Positions 31,361-44,685 are shown, numbered from the stretch's first letter. The stretch: 64,000 nt of DNA from Epiperipatus broadwayi (GCA_028023455.1 JAQFVV010000279.1:932001-996000); one strand, 5' to 3'. A program made the numbers and translations. The notes: generated from the sequence alone by a model not told the origin.

Positions 31361-33568
31361 ATTAATAAATAAACCTCATTATTTTTAGTGAAGCAAAGAT
31401 TAATTAACTCTTTAATATATTTGGCATTTGCCCAATACTGGAAATAAATTTCTGGTTTTGGATTGACAACAAATTTTTAAATTTGGAGCAGAATAATTAT
31501 TAAGAAATAAACCTCATACCTCTTGAAAAATGTGAAGATAAACATTAATTTTAAGCAAATACCCCTTCTAAAAACTCCTAAATAGAAAACAAATATTTCT
31601 ACTGCCACTTCGCATATAGAAATACATGTGCACAATAAAATATATTAAAACAACTACTAATTGCCCAGTATAATATTTCTCTATATTATAATTTTGTGAG
31701 ATGTTCTTGAAGAGAGAAATAATAATCAAATAATGAAAAAATCATAAGTAAAATAATTAATTTACCTATCTATCAAATGCTAACAAGAATAATAATAATA
31801 ATTAATGCTTTTATTTTTTTTAACTGGAATGAAAAGTTCATTTATAGTCTGTAGATGACACATCTTGGTAATGGACAAAAATGATGATGATCACTTGTAT
31901 AATCATGATTATGGATAAACCCATAACAATTTCCTGTAGGGAAATAAAAAATAATAATTTGAATCAATTGGAGAGTATTTCAAAGACCTAAGTGATAGCC
32001 AATGCAACTGCTGGCAATATCACACATGAAACCCTTCATGATGGCAAATAAATATCTATTATGGCATAAAATGAGCAATAATTTCTTAATTAATTCTTAA
32101 CACTTGTTAAAGCATTTATTCTAAATTTTTAAGACATTTACAAGGCAAATAGCTACTTAGTTTATAACTATTCATTTATATGTAAGTGGATTTATTAATA
32201 ATGAACTTTAATAAAAAATCAAGTGCAAATGAAGAGAACAATAAAATAAAATAAATTCACATCCAATGTCATGCTCTTCTACTCGTTCATTTATCAGGAC
32301 ATTTAGAGATAAGTTAATAATTCTTTAATCATATGTCATGCATTTAATTTCTTATTTCCAAATACAATTGATTAAGTATATATTTTTGTCAATAATAATA
32401 ATAATAAAGCATGTTATAATAGGTTATTTGGACACATCCTTCCATTTAAACTTCATCCCTTTATAGCTAGTAAAAATTATCAATAAATAGTCTTTGAAGA
32501 GTTTTATGAAAAGTACAGCAAACATTTTTGCAGCATAGCAAAAAAATTCACACTTTCCAGTTATTTGTTTAGTGGTAGAGATTAAATCTAGATAAATCAA
32601 ACTTATAATATAGGCACATGTTTCACTTACTTCTTTAACATTAGAGATAAAATTTAGGTAAAGTAGATTTGACAAATTTAATTTTTTTTTTAATATTATA
32701 AATTAAAGTTATGAAAACAAATTTATAATATAAGCACACATATGCATCTCAAATGATGATTTTAAAATTTAAATTAGTCAGTTAGAAGCAGAAAAGATAT
32801 CTTATTTCCGAAGTGACTTACATCTACATTTCAATCTTTATTTTCCTCACTAGATTTTTGGAGCTGTTTTTATCCAGAAAATCAATAGTATTGTTTTTAA
32901 CTTTTAATTTTGAACTATAAAAGAACCAATTTGTAGAAACAAAATTGTACTAATAAAAACCTTTTAAGGAAAGAGAATTGTTGAAATCAGAAAAGTCATT
33001 CAAAAGTTTACTTTAGAACAAAGGTTGCTCCTCCCACTGTACTGCTATAATTAGTTACAAGATATGCAAGAATCTTTCTTTCTTGAAAAAGAAAGAAAGG
33101 AAATTATTTTGACTTTAAAAAATATAGAAATTAAATTGAACCAAGAATATTCTGTATTTATGAAACAACAAAATAAAAAAGAATAATTATTTAAGTGAAT
33201 AAAATATTTGATAGTGCAGTTGTCTGTTGACAATCCATTGATCCAGTGATTTATTAATTAGTTTAAATTATGTTTAAGCTGGTTATTCAATCTATCGATC
33301 AGGAAATCAAATATTCTGCTATGAAACATGAATTTTGATAGTTTAGTGAAGCACATGAATAAAAAATGAAGTAGAAAGATGGCACATGCATACATGCACA
33401 TCCCTAAATGATGTACTACAGGTACTACATCAGTCTAATCAAAATGACAATTTCTAAAATAATTATTATTATTAAGGTTTTTGATAGCCATTTTGTATGT
33501 ATTGGATCTGCAGATAAAAAATTAGTTAATAAAATCTCAGATATTTTGTTTAAATAAGGATTCTAAAT

Positions 33569-33619
<51 letters not shown>

Positions 33620-33625
33620 TAAACA

Positions 33626-33665
<40 letters not shown>

Positions 33666-34116
33666 TGTGTGTGTGTGTGTTTCCATATGTGCAAATAGAA
33701 ATATAAAACAAACTGTGTAATTAAATTAAAATAAATTAAAAATAAATTTGAAAATAATGTTTGTTTGTTTTTTTAAATTGAGCATTTTATTCTGGAGATT
33801 CAATTTTACGATAAGCCCTAATTATATTCCATAAAATACAACAAAAGAGATTTCATTAATGAAATAGTAATGTATTTTTTAATTAAATTAAAGTAAAATA
33901 TATATTTTTTAAAATCTATATTCAAACTTGAAACAATAAAATCATTGGATTTCTCAAAATGGTGAATCTTAAGAAGATAATTCACAAATAGTTTAGATCA
34001 AGTATGGAAATTCCCTGAGTCAAGATAAGGATTTTGCTCAGGGTGAGAACAAAAAGGGAATTTGTGGAATGAGACCTAAAAACATATAAATAGACAAGGA
34101 AAACAATGGGATTCAG
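31361..34116. other. Unassigned AT-rich interval
   Basis: No gene recognised. A short TA-centred palindrome (ACATTCATA ... TATGAATGT) lies at 33623-33669, just after a TA tract at 33579-33612. Confidence 0.5.
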
Positions 34117-34216
34117 TTAGTGTTTGGTTTCATTTTTGAAAGTAGGTGTTTGGTTTCCTTTTTGAAAGTGAGTGTTTGGTTTCTTTCTGCACGTTAGTGT
34201 TTGGTTTTTTTTCAAT
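34117..34216. repeat. Short tandem repeat, about 26 bp x 4
   Basis: Four consecutive units beginning GTGTTTGGTTTC, the first two continuing with TTTTTGAAAGT. The last unit is truncated into a T-run. Confidence 0.85.
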
Positions 34217-35635
34217 ACAGTTTGGAATGTAGTGCAGTTTTTGAATTTAAGGCAGTTGAGTGCAGCTATCAATTAGTTGTGCTGATTCTGATGATCATCA
34301 TGCTAAATTCATATAAAAGTTACCTAAAGAAGTGCATCAATATGAGTTTGGGAAAAGCAGACCATAGTTAGCTTAGGTTCCCTTTGTTCCTGAATAAAAT
34401 CGAAGATGCCATGAAGCTGAAAAAATATATTTGAATGATTAATTTTTGCACTGGAAACATGTTGAACTGTGAATAAAAACAAATAGCTAGCTATTCCTAT
34501 GTTCAAAACATGAAGCCAATTTCAAATTCTTTATATCATCATGGTATCAGGATTTTAAAGTGGACTGTGAAAAATGTTCCGTAACATTTTTTATTTGTTT
34601 CTATTTGCCCGCATAATTAAGTACCTTGTAAAATAAGTGTCTTTAAAATGTAATTTCTCTTTATTGATCTAATTGCTATGTTAATTTTGTAACCTTGACT
34701 TTCTATAATTGAATTTTAATGCCTCTACTATAAATATATTCCCTGCCTTTAAATTATGTCTATCTTAATGTAAAGTCAGTTTTCACTACAATCAAGCAAT
34801 CAATAATTAATATTTGTTATTTAGGTATAAATATGTCATTTAAATTTATATTTGATCTTAAAATCTTACATATATGCCAGTCTACTTTCATCGTGAAAAA
34901 TTCTTACCCACCATGTTCTCATATTAGATAATTAGTTAAAATGTGTATTCTTTATTTTCCGACCAATGTCTGTCAGCAGGTAAAATTTAAGATTTCACTT
35001 TAATGGATTATTAAATAGAGCAATCTTTTCTTTTTGTCAAGGTGAAACAATTTATATTTTATATTCGATTATACACAGAAAACGTTCCTTATGCTTAAAC
35101 GGTTTTGTTTCAGAAAGTTTTGGGTCAAATGTGTCTATTTAATTATATTTTAAACATAAAAAGGGGGAAGGTAAAATTTTCCTTAATTGATCATTTTCAA
35201 AAGAGACTTTAAAAATATTGAATTTAAAATGTACTGTTATGATTTTTTTTGGAATGGAGAGATGTATCATTCTAAACTGAAATATGATATTCACATAATA
35301 TTAAAAAAATATATATATATTTGATGGAATCTCATCTGGATCAATTCGCTATTAGTTAAATAAAATATGTCACTTAAACTAATTTTAAGTTAAATAATTT
35401 AAAATTGTATCTAGTATTTGTTTTACATTATCTGGCATTATACTTGATTTGCTAGCTTTTTTGCCTGAAAATGATAGCATGTGAATGATTCACTAGTTTA
35501 AATAAAATGTCAAACAGAACTTGAAAACAAAAAAGATAAAATCCGAGTTATGCTGAACATGGAAAATTTTGGAGATTCTTTTGTTTTCACCTGAAATTTT
35601 TAAATTCGCCAATGGAACAAATTAATTTTGTTTCA
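34217..35635. other. Unassigned AT-rich interval
   Basis: No gene, RNA or repeat recognised. Confidence 0.45.
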
Positions 35636-35760
35636 AATGGTGGCATCGATTGGCTAGGGCAGTGAGATGAGGTTCGTGTCGGTGATGTGCCTCAGGTGCT
35701 GGATATAATCCACTTTCTTCAGAATGAGCACTTCGTGGGGGTTTGATCTTGGTTGGGTTA
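35636..35760. other. Relatively GC-rich island of unknown origin
   Basis: Clearly richer in G and C than the surroundings. The minus strand has a short open stretch reading HEVLILKKVDYIQHLRHITD, which looks protein-like, with stops on both sides. It could be an exon fragment, a transposase remnant or part of a repeat; I do not recognise it. Confidence 0.3.
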
Positions 35761-36298
35761 GATTTATTACTTAAATTAATGTAACTTAGTCATTGGTGAA
35801 TATCATGAGGTGCTTATATTCAAGCATGTCGATCCTCTCTAAACCATTCTTTAAACATAGGCAAATAATTTCTCTTTCAGAAAAACTTTTGTTTATGTGA
35901 AAGTTAATAATATTAAGCAAAGGTCTTGGCATATAATTGTTTTTTTTTTCTGTAAATACCTAAAGTGGTGTCAAACCAAGAAGTGAAGTCAACCATTTGT
36001 AAGAAAATTGGCATATAAATTATTCCACTATTTTGAAATAGACATACACATTAAGTTGATAGACACAAAATTGTCTGTTAATAAACAGGAACATTAAGTA
36101 GCGAGGAATTAGAGAATTATAGATAAATGTTTATTAAATATGTGTGAATTTAACTTAATTTATCTGTGGTTCATTTCTAATTGATTTTTTTTTTTTTTTA
36201 CTTATCCATTAATATTGTGCTGCTATCTGATGGCTCTATGTCATATACCCAAACACATACCCATATACATTCCAAATACATTTTCATTATATAAACTC
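35761..36298. other. Unassigned AT-rich interval
   Basis: Nothing recognised beyond T-runs. Confidence 0.45.
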
Positions 36299-36420
36299 AC
36301 TCATATATATATATATATATAAAATCAGTCCAGCGCTTAGATAATACTCACTCATATTATATATATATATATATAACCAGTCCAGCGCTTAGACAATGAC
36401 AGTATCAATAACAATCATCA
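36299..36420. repeat. Tandem duplication carrying TA tracts
   Basis: ACTCACTCATAT plus a TA tract plus the phrase CAGTCCAGCGCTTAGA occurs twice in a row (about 36296-36345 and 36346-36395). Confidence 0.85.
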
Positions 36421-36454
36421 TTTTCAAACTGCTATCAAGACAATCTCCATTGAA

Positions 36455-37464
<1,010 letters not shown>

Positions 37465-37717
37465 GCAAAATGCTAACGTTTCAGTACAATATCAGGTACC
37501 CTCCTCAGAGCATTCTCTTTCTCAAATCATAAGAATGCATGTGAGATATAAAATCATTTTTATCATTTTCTTTCTCCTCATATTTAAATTCTATTGGTTG
37601 AGAAGTTTTAAAATTTATTTTCTCTTCCAATAGCTTCTTCCAAATGTTGTTAATCTTCTTAAATGCACGGAATATCCCGAAAATAGTAATAATAATATGG
37701 CATCTTTTATCCGTGAA

Positions 37718-37726
37718 ATATATATA

Positions 37727-37788
<62 letters not shown>

Positions 37789-37869
37789 CATTTTACGGTT
37801 TGCTATTATTGAGATATAGTGCTTTAAACAGAGGGCGTTACTGGATATTTGTAATTGTATAATGGTTTG

Positions 37870-37904
<35 letters not shown>
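37718..37904. repeat. TA tracts flanking a solo fold-back arm
   Basis: TA tracts at 37718-37781 and 37874-37904 enclose 37797-37873, which repeats one arm of the palindrome at 40216-40362 (shared ACAGAGGGCGTTACTGGATA, TTTGTAATTGTATAATGG). Confidence 0.85.
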
Positions 37905-37908
<4 letters not shown>

Positions 37909-39834
37909 TGCCAAGTAGGAAATATGTTGCCATGTACATCATTATACTTTGATATCAGTAAGTTTTCAGTTATTTTTAATTGCTAAATGTCACTTATATT
38001 CAAGTAAAAACAAAATGTAAACATTACATATGTACTATAAAAAATAATATTTAATAATTTGACATAATAAATTAATTAAAATTAAACACCATTAACACTG
38101 TTAACAAAAACTATGTATTGCAAGTACTGAAGTACACATTTGCATCTAAAAACAATGACTACATTGTTTAATATTTGTTTAATATACTTTTCTTGGAACA
38201 CTACTACCATCTCACATCTAGGTTATTAGTTAGGGTAAAAATAACATTGTTAAAAACTGTTAATTTAGTAAAGCATATTCAACTGATTTCTGTACAATCT
38301 TCTAAAAAATCCTGCATTTGAAGTAAACTATTGTTAATTTTTTTAATAAGTTTAAATTAATATTAATAAGTAACTAACAATACCATTTGTTTAATTAAAA
38401 TCAAGATCTAATAGACTCTAAATAGATAAACACTTTTAATTTGAGATAGAAATAATATATTATTATCTAAGCTGATAAATAATTTACTACAATCAATAAT
38501 GTATTGATTTGGGCAATGGTATCAAATTTATCGTTTGTTTTATTCATATTTTTCAATAATGTGTGATAAAATGAATGATTAAACTATGTATATTTTAACA
38601 TAATACATCCAAAATTATTAACATTACAAAGCATCACAAACAAAGTTTAATAAAAAAACTCTTATAAATTAAGAAATAAATGTATAACATGTTGTATATA
38701 AATATAATGTCATGCAAAATTTACCAAATCTATTTTAAATAATAATTGATCTACTCTCTAGCTGTCAAGTTCAATAAGTTTTTACACTAAAGGAGTGAAC
38801 ACATATTAATGTATTTTAGTTGTTTTTATGAACAGTTATCTAGAACAAGAGCAGTGAGAGTGCTAATTTAACGGTTTAATGGACCACTTTCATTATTGGT
38901 CGAGTGAAGTAAAACTCTGAAACTTTTAATTGGTTTTAATTGGTCAAGTGACAAACTCTTTGATACAAATATTTTCATCTTTTAATATATATTAATTTTA
39001 GTTTCGTTTTCAAAAAGTATATTAATTATTTGTAATGTTAGGAAAGTAAACAAATCTTTTTTCAAAAATATATTTTTATTTGTATTTTATAGAAATATTC
39101 AAAAGCGGAAAAATCAAAGAAAACATTAGGAGTGAATTACAAGCAATCTAAACGTCATTTATATTCCTCCCAGATTTGCCGTTATGAATTTTTAAATAAT
39201 TTTTTAGGAAAAATCTTAATGTTTTTTCTCAAAATAATTATATTTTCAGCATATTATTAAAAAAATACCACAAAAATACATTATAATATTTAAATAAATG
39301 CCAGAAAAATATTTTAAAACATTAAAAAATCAAAGAAACAGCTTGGAGCCATCTCAACTCTTGACAAGATGTCAAAATTGTTACCTACAGCTGATTTCTT
39401 TTTTAATTTACAATCGTGTAAAGTATACAATTTTTTAATAAAACCTTACTACTTTTGTAAAATAACTATATTTTTAGCAGATTTTATGAAAATTATTTAT
39501 AATATGTATGAAACATGATAAAAAAAAACATTCTAAAACATATATTTTCAGTTTAGTGTTGAAAAAATATTTAAAGGAATCATCAGCCAATAAGAATTGA
39601 GAATAGATTGTGAATAGATTATCCAACCAATCAAAACTAACCTTCTTCTTTTGTAAACTTGAAACACTCCTAGTATTGATTTTTTACTTGTAAAATAATT
39701 CAAGAGATGCACCATCTTACAGACCTTGCTCTAAGCTTCAAATCAAGGATAAATTGGTTAATGTAGCTCATGATATAGCAGAGTTAGAGCAATCTAAAGG
39801 TGTCAACCTCAAATATGCATTTCGAGCTATTAAA
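37905..39834. other. Unassigned interval with repeat fragments
   Basis: 38786-38860 resembles an arm of the fold-back at 39835-40097 (TTAATGTATTTTAG, CAGTTATCTAGAACAA). About 39180-39330 and 39410-39560 are weakly similar to each other. No gene. Confidence 0.45.
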
Positions 39835-40097
39835 GTGTTGAACTGCTCTCTTGCCGGCAAATTGGATAACTTTTGTACAATAAGAGAATGGACACCTCTT
39901 AATGTATTTTAGATCTATTTATGTACAGTTATCTAGAACAATAACACTTAGAGTACTAATTTAAATCAGTCTTTCTAACTTTTATGTAAATTAATCTTTA
40001 GATAACTGTACATAAAGATATAAAATACATTAAAGATTGTCCACTTTTTTATTGTAAAAAAGTTATCAAACATGGCAGCTAGAAGGTAGTTCGATTA
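39835..40097. repeat. Fold-back MITE-like repeat
   Basis: The left arm about 39835-39940 and right arm about 39993-40097 are imperfect reverse complements (GATAACTTTTGTACAATAA against TTATTGTAAAAAAGTTATC; ATGTACAGTTATCT against AGATAACTGTACAT; CTTAATGTATTTTA against TAAAATACATTAA). The loop is about 50 bp. No ORF. Confidence 0.8.
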
Positions 40098-40215
40098 TTA
40101 TTGAAAATAGATTTGATAAATTTCACATGATGTTAAATTTATTCATTATTAAAATATTATATATATATATGAAAAGAAAGTTACTGTTAACACTAATTGA
40201 AATAATTATAGAAAA

Positions 40216-40356
40216 TATACAAACCATTATACAATTACAAATATCCAGTAACGCCCTCTGTTTAAAGATCTATATCTCAATAATAGCAAACCTATTATTG
40301 AGATATTGATCTTTAAACAGAGGGCGTTACTGGATATTTGTAATTGTATAATGGTT

Positions 40357-40362
<6 letters not shown>
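40216..40362. repeat. Near-perfect 71 bp palindrome beside a TA tract
   Basis: 40216-40286 and 40292-40362 are reverse complements with one clear mismatch, separated by the five-base loop CAAAC. The right arm runs directly into a TA tract (40361-40445). The 37797-37873 segment is a third copy of one arm. Confidence 0.93.

Positions 40363-40445
<83 letters not shown>
40361..40445. repeat. (TA)n microsatellite
   Basis: 85 bp of TA. Confidence 0.97.
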
Positions 40446-40448
<3 letters not shown>

Positions 40449-42781
40449 TGTGTATTAGCATATAATGTATCATCAAGTGCACAAGTTTAAAAAATTAAAA
40501 AGAAATTACATTATAAATTGTAATCTTACTATTAAATATTATATAATAGAAAGTTATATTATAATAAGTCAAAAACAATAAAATGTTACGTAGTACATTG
40601 TAAAGAATAAACGAAAAACATAGTTATAATACACACAAAAAATTTGAGTTATGTACATCATAAAAATATTAAGTATATTGTAACTTTAATTATTTATCTT
40701 TTTGAATAGAATGTTTAGTTAAATAAGTTGCCCATTCTTAAAATAAATGAAATTGAAAATCTAAATATCCTATTGAAAATATGAAATTACTAAAATTAAG
40801 ATTTTATCAGTCAAATTTTAAAAGTTGGTAGTGGTTTTTTTTTTGCCTATCACTAATATTTTTTAAAACAGCATTTATAAAAGCAAATATGATAAACTTC
40901 TCTAATGGTATACTAAGTAATATGTACATCTATACATTCAAAACCACACATATCATATCATCCAGAGATGCAGTTGGTTTCATAGCTTACTGCACACTGA
41001 ATAATGCTTCTGCCATTGTAAACCAGTTTGTAAAATATGAATATTTGGCAGGAATTTAAATGATGCTTCTACTGAACACATTTGTAGCTTGGAGAGGCAA
41101 TATACATTAAATCAGTTAATTTAAGTGGCCAAGATAATGATTACATGCAGCCATCTTTAGGGAACGTTTTTAGCTTTGTGGAACTCCCTAATTAAAAAAC
41201 ACATGTAATTATTTTTTTATTAACAAGTCCTGCTTGTCAATTTTTAGAATGAGAAATGCCAGATTTATATTAGACCTCAGATGTTACAGGACAAATTGTG
41301 ACCTGTTAAAACATTCATTCTATTTTTATAAGGATGTAGTGGATTTAAAAACATTTATCAATCCATTGCACTACCTGAACAACACATTATTATTATAATG
41401 CTGAACAGTTTTTTTTTTTTTTTTTACATAATTAGAACAAATGCACATCAGAACTTAGATTATAATAACTGAGCAAGGGACCAAATTGTTAAATACTTTC
41501 AATTGCATTAGACTCTTCTATGAAACACAAGACAGGGGACTTAAATTTCAACTTAAAGTGTTGCACATATTTGCCCTAAAATTTGGCTCCAAAACAACAT
41601 TTGAAGAGAATCCAGAAAAAAAAAAGTGATTTTCTGCCAGGCCTGAAAGAACAAAAGTTTTCAGATAGATTGGCAGTTTCATTGAGTTCATTCATGCAAG
41701 ACATTTTAAAGTCTGAGAAATAATTTACAAAATATTTGCATGAGCAGCTACTCTAAAAGAATATAACAGATGTCAAAATATAAAAAAAAAAACACCATAT
41801 AAAAGACAGTCTAGTAAGTGGACAGGCTTGCACATATAGACACCATACATGATAAACTTGGATTTAGTAATGGAAATATGATTAAAGTATATTTTTTACT
41901 GAATATAAATAAAATATTTCTTTTTGAATATAAGTAGGGCCTGACTAATAAAAAATAGAAAAAAATATGAGATAATTTATATAACTTAACAGAAATAGGT
42001 ATATCCTCTTGATAATAAAAAATAAAATTAATAACATTGGGAAGTAAATATTAACTCCCAATCAAAATGTGTGAGTAATACAGCTCAAAAATTTGTGCTC
42101 TAGACACAGTAAATCATAGCTAATAAATAATTAAAATGGGACTTAAAAGTTTAAAGAAAAAAATATAATATTTTGATACATAACAATATAAATGTAAATG
42201 TCTTTTTTTGAAGGTATATGCTGAGTGATGATGAGTAAGGTAATAATAGATTGAGATATGTATGTAGATAAATTTAAGAAATTCAGCTAATATTTTGTAT
42301 TCAACTAAGCATTTGGGTCTGTGCAAATGATGATGATACCAGTAAAGAAAAGTCCCAGCTTATTAAAAATAAAGATGGAAAAAAAATTTCAGTAAATAAA
42401 TAAAAAATAATTGTAATCCAATTGTGTTGAAGAGATATTCCTAACATTTGCTGATAGAATAGTGAAACCACATACTATGACATACATATAGCACACATTA
42501 GACACATGATATACTCTCAACATCTGCAAAAAAATAAATGTGATTTAATTAACTCAGGACTAATATGTGAATACAAAATCATTGATTTTGGCACCTCTCT
42601 TAATACTTTCGTTTATAGTAATCTTACTCATGACAGATCTTACCTTTCCACCAAGCATGATCGTTTTTTAAATAATAATGTGTTGAAATTAAATTGGTCA
42701 ATGGCTAAGAATAGATAATTGGCACATTTTACTAATAAATTTAGAAGAGTGCAATATAATGAATATATAAAATATGTGAGT

Positions 42782-42825
<44 letters not shown>
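40446..42825. other. Unassigned AT-rich interval
   Basis: No gene recognised in 2.3 kb. 40970-41330 is slightly richer in G and C but has no convincing open frame. A TA tract occupies 42788-42825 and borders the PLE fragment. Confidence 0.45.
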
Positions 42826-42830
<5 letters not shown>

Positions 42831-42881
42831 GAAATAATATTTTTTTTACGGTTTATAAACAATTACAAATAATCTTAAAAT

Positions 42882-42926
42882 CCGCAGAAGTACTTTCGGT
42901 TACTTTCTAACCTGCCTCAACTGCCA
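42882..42926 (-). ncRNA. Degenerate hammerhead-like motif, inverted PLE1 arm
   Basis: Read on the minus strand: GGCAG, then TTGAGGCA, then the stem GGTTA-GAAAG-TAACC (perfect five pairs), then GAAA, then GTACTT, then CTGC, which pairs with GCAG as stem I. Against the hammerhead consensus CTGANGA, the first C is T and one base is extra, so it is probably inactive. It is the same motif as at 43531-43573. Confidence 0.45.
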
Positions 42927-43185
42927 TTAAATTCAAAAACCAAAAGCAGAAGCAAACGTCATCAATTCAAATTCCACGAATCTTGTATTTTAATGTTAGA
43001 AGCTTGTCGATTTATTAAATGCATTTTATTCCTGTTTATAAAAATTGCCTCTTTAATTTTTCTTTTACTATGGCTTCTCTCGTCATGAAGAATTTTCACA
43101 TTTTCAAAATTAAATTTAATTTATATTTACATGTTTTTTCGTGATTAAAGAAAACTGAAAAAAAAATTTCATTTTTTGTGATTGT

Positions 43186-43494
43186 ATGCTATCACATATA
43201 GGTGAATCTAGGTGCAGTATTGAGAAAAGATTGAAGGAACGTGAATTATTATATAAGTGTGTAAAAAATAAAAATAATGGTGATTTAATATCTTCTTCAG
43301 TTTTCTTTAATCACGAAAAAATATGTAAATATAAATTTAAATTTAATTTTGAAAATGTGAAAATTCTTCATAAAAAGAGAAACCATAGTAAAAGAAAAAT
43401 TAAAGAGGCAATTTTTATAAACAGGATTAAAATGCATTTAATAAATCGACAAGCTTTTAACATTAAAATAGGAGATTTGTGGAATTTTAATTGA
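43186..43494 (+). pseudogene. GIY-YIG endonuclease C-terminal fragment of a PLE
   Basis: A 102-residue frame begins MLSHIGESRCSIEKRLKERE: HIGE stands at the YIG position of the GIY-YIG motif and the Arg in SIEKRLKE matches the conserved catalytic-region Arg. The C-terminal part KIKEAIFINRIKMHLINRQ contains the conserved Glu (KEAI) and the family's N-R end signature. The frame ends at TGA 43492-43494. The upstream GIY half and the RT are missing, so the ATG is not a natural start and the product would not be functional. PLE endonucleases nick the target for reverse transcription. A partial reverse-oriented copy lies at 42960-43155. Confidence 0.8.
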
Positions 43495-43530
43495 TGATGT
43501 TTGCTTCCGCTTTTGGTTTTTAAATTTAAT

Positions 43531-43573
43531 TGCAGTTGAGGCAGGTTAGAAAGTAACTGAAAGTACTTCTGCA
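43531..43573 (+). ncRNA. Degenerate hammerhead-like motif in the PLE1 3' flank
   Basis: Stem I is TGCAG (43531-43535) with CTGCA (43569-43573), five pairs. The core is TTGAGGCA (43536-43543), stem II GGTTA/TAACT (43544-43558), GAAA (43559-43562), then GTAC and TT before the expected cleavage site at 43568/43569. The order of stems and the GAAA fit a type I hammerhead. The core departs from CTGANGA. It lies about 40 bp after the ORF stop. Hammerheads are established in PLE termini. Confidence 0.45.
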
Positions 43574-43641
43574 GATTTAAGATTGTTTATAATTGTTTAT
43601 AAACTGTTAAAAATATTATTTCAATTATAATTACAATATTG

Positions 43642-43669
43642 TTTTTAATTAACAGATATTTTGTTTATT

Positions 43670-43728
<59 letters not shown>

Positions 43729-43748
43729 ATATCTGTTAATTAAAAATA
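43642..43748. repeat. TA-centred palindrome
   Basis: TTAATTAACAGATATTTTG at 43644-43662 is mirrored by AAAATATCTGTTAATTAA at 43726-43743 across a TA tract (43674-43721). Confidence 0.9.
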
Positions 43749-43863
43749 TATATATATATATATATATGAACAATAGATGGCATTTTACCCAAACCACCGA
43801 AACAAGTGTAAAATTTGATTACATAAACAACAAAAGAGTCAGAATTAACTATCTCTTTCATTT

Positions 43864-43920
43864 GCTCACCCTCAGATCAGCTGATTTCAAGCTATTTGCT
43901 ATCATCAGTGAAGGATAGAG
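43864..43920 (-). ncRNA. Hammerhead ribozyme, unit 1
   Basis: The reverse complement contains CTGATGA, then a stem-loop AGC-AAATA-GCT, then GAAA, then TC-AGCT-GA closing a short stem III, then TC and the stem I strand TGAGGGTGAG. Identical in core to the plus-strand copy at 44686-44742. Confidence 0.82.
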
Positions 43921-44164
43921 TTAGAAACTAGATCTAAACACTGACTCCAAGTGTTTATGCAAAATGTTTCTCTCAGTTTGCAAGTGTAAATTTTTCAGAC
44001 TGGTAAATTCTTCAAACTCAGCCTAACAATCCAGATATCTATATGGGTCTGATATCAGTTCAGTTTCACCACATAGTCAAAGTCTTTGCAATATATATCA
44101 TTGCAAGTGTAAAATTTGTTTACATAAATGACAAAAGTGTCAGAATTAACTATCTCTTTCATTT

Positions 44165-44221
44165 TCTCACCCTCAGATCAGCTGATTTCAAGATATTTGC
44201 TATCATCAGTGAAGGATAGAG
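44165..44221 (-). ncRNA. Hammerhead ribozyme, unit 2
   Basis: Same arrangement on the minus strand, 301 bp from unit 1. The stem II loop side reads AATATCTT instead of AATAGCTT, which weakens stem II, while the CTGATGA and GAAA core bases are intact. Confidence 0.75.
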
Positions 44222-44685
44222 TTAGAAACTAGATCTAAACACTGACTCCAAGTGTTTATGCAAAACATTTCTACCAGTTTGCAAGCGTGGATTTTTCACA
44301 CTGGTAAAGTTATCAAACGGAGGGTGAGCAAATAACAGAGATAAGTTAATTCTGACACTTTTGTCATTTATGTAAACAAATTTTACACTTGTTTCAGTGG
44401 TTTTGATAAAATGCCATCTATTGATCATAAATAACAAGTGATAGCAAGTTACGTGAATAACTTGTTTTTGTTTTTCATAAATGTACCTTTAAAGTTTTCT
44501 TGCAATGATATATATTGCAGAGACTTTGACTATGTGGTGAAACTGAACTGAGATCAGACCCATATAGATATCTGGCTTGTTAGGCTGAGTTTGAATACTT
44601 TACCGGTCTGAAAAATTCATGCTTGCAAACTGAGAGAAACATTTTGCATAAACACTTGGAGTCAGTATTTAGATGTAGTTTCTAA

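Larger units (their letters stand above)
42826..43630 (+). mobile_element. Penelope-like element fragment, fold-back form (PLE1)
   Basis: The right half (about 43160-43630, plus strand) holds the end of a PLE ORF with a GIY-YIG endonuclease and its 3' flank. The left half (42826-43155) is the same ORF end and 3' flank in inverted orientation (ACCTGCCTCAACTG against CAGTTGAGGCAGGT; ATCGACAAGCTT-type phrases mirrored). The arms are about 330 bp and the single-copy centre about 140 bp. The RT domain is absent. TA tracts border both sides. PLEs are known for partial inverted or tandem copies at their ends, which fits this shape. Confidence 0.82.
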
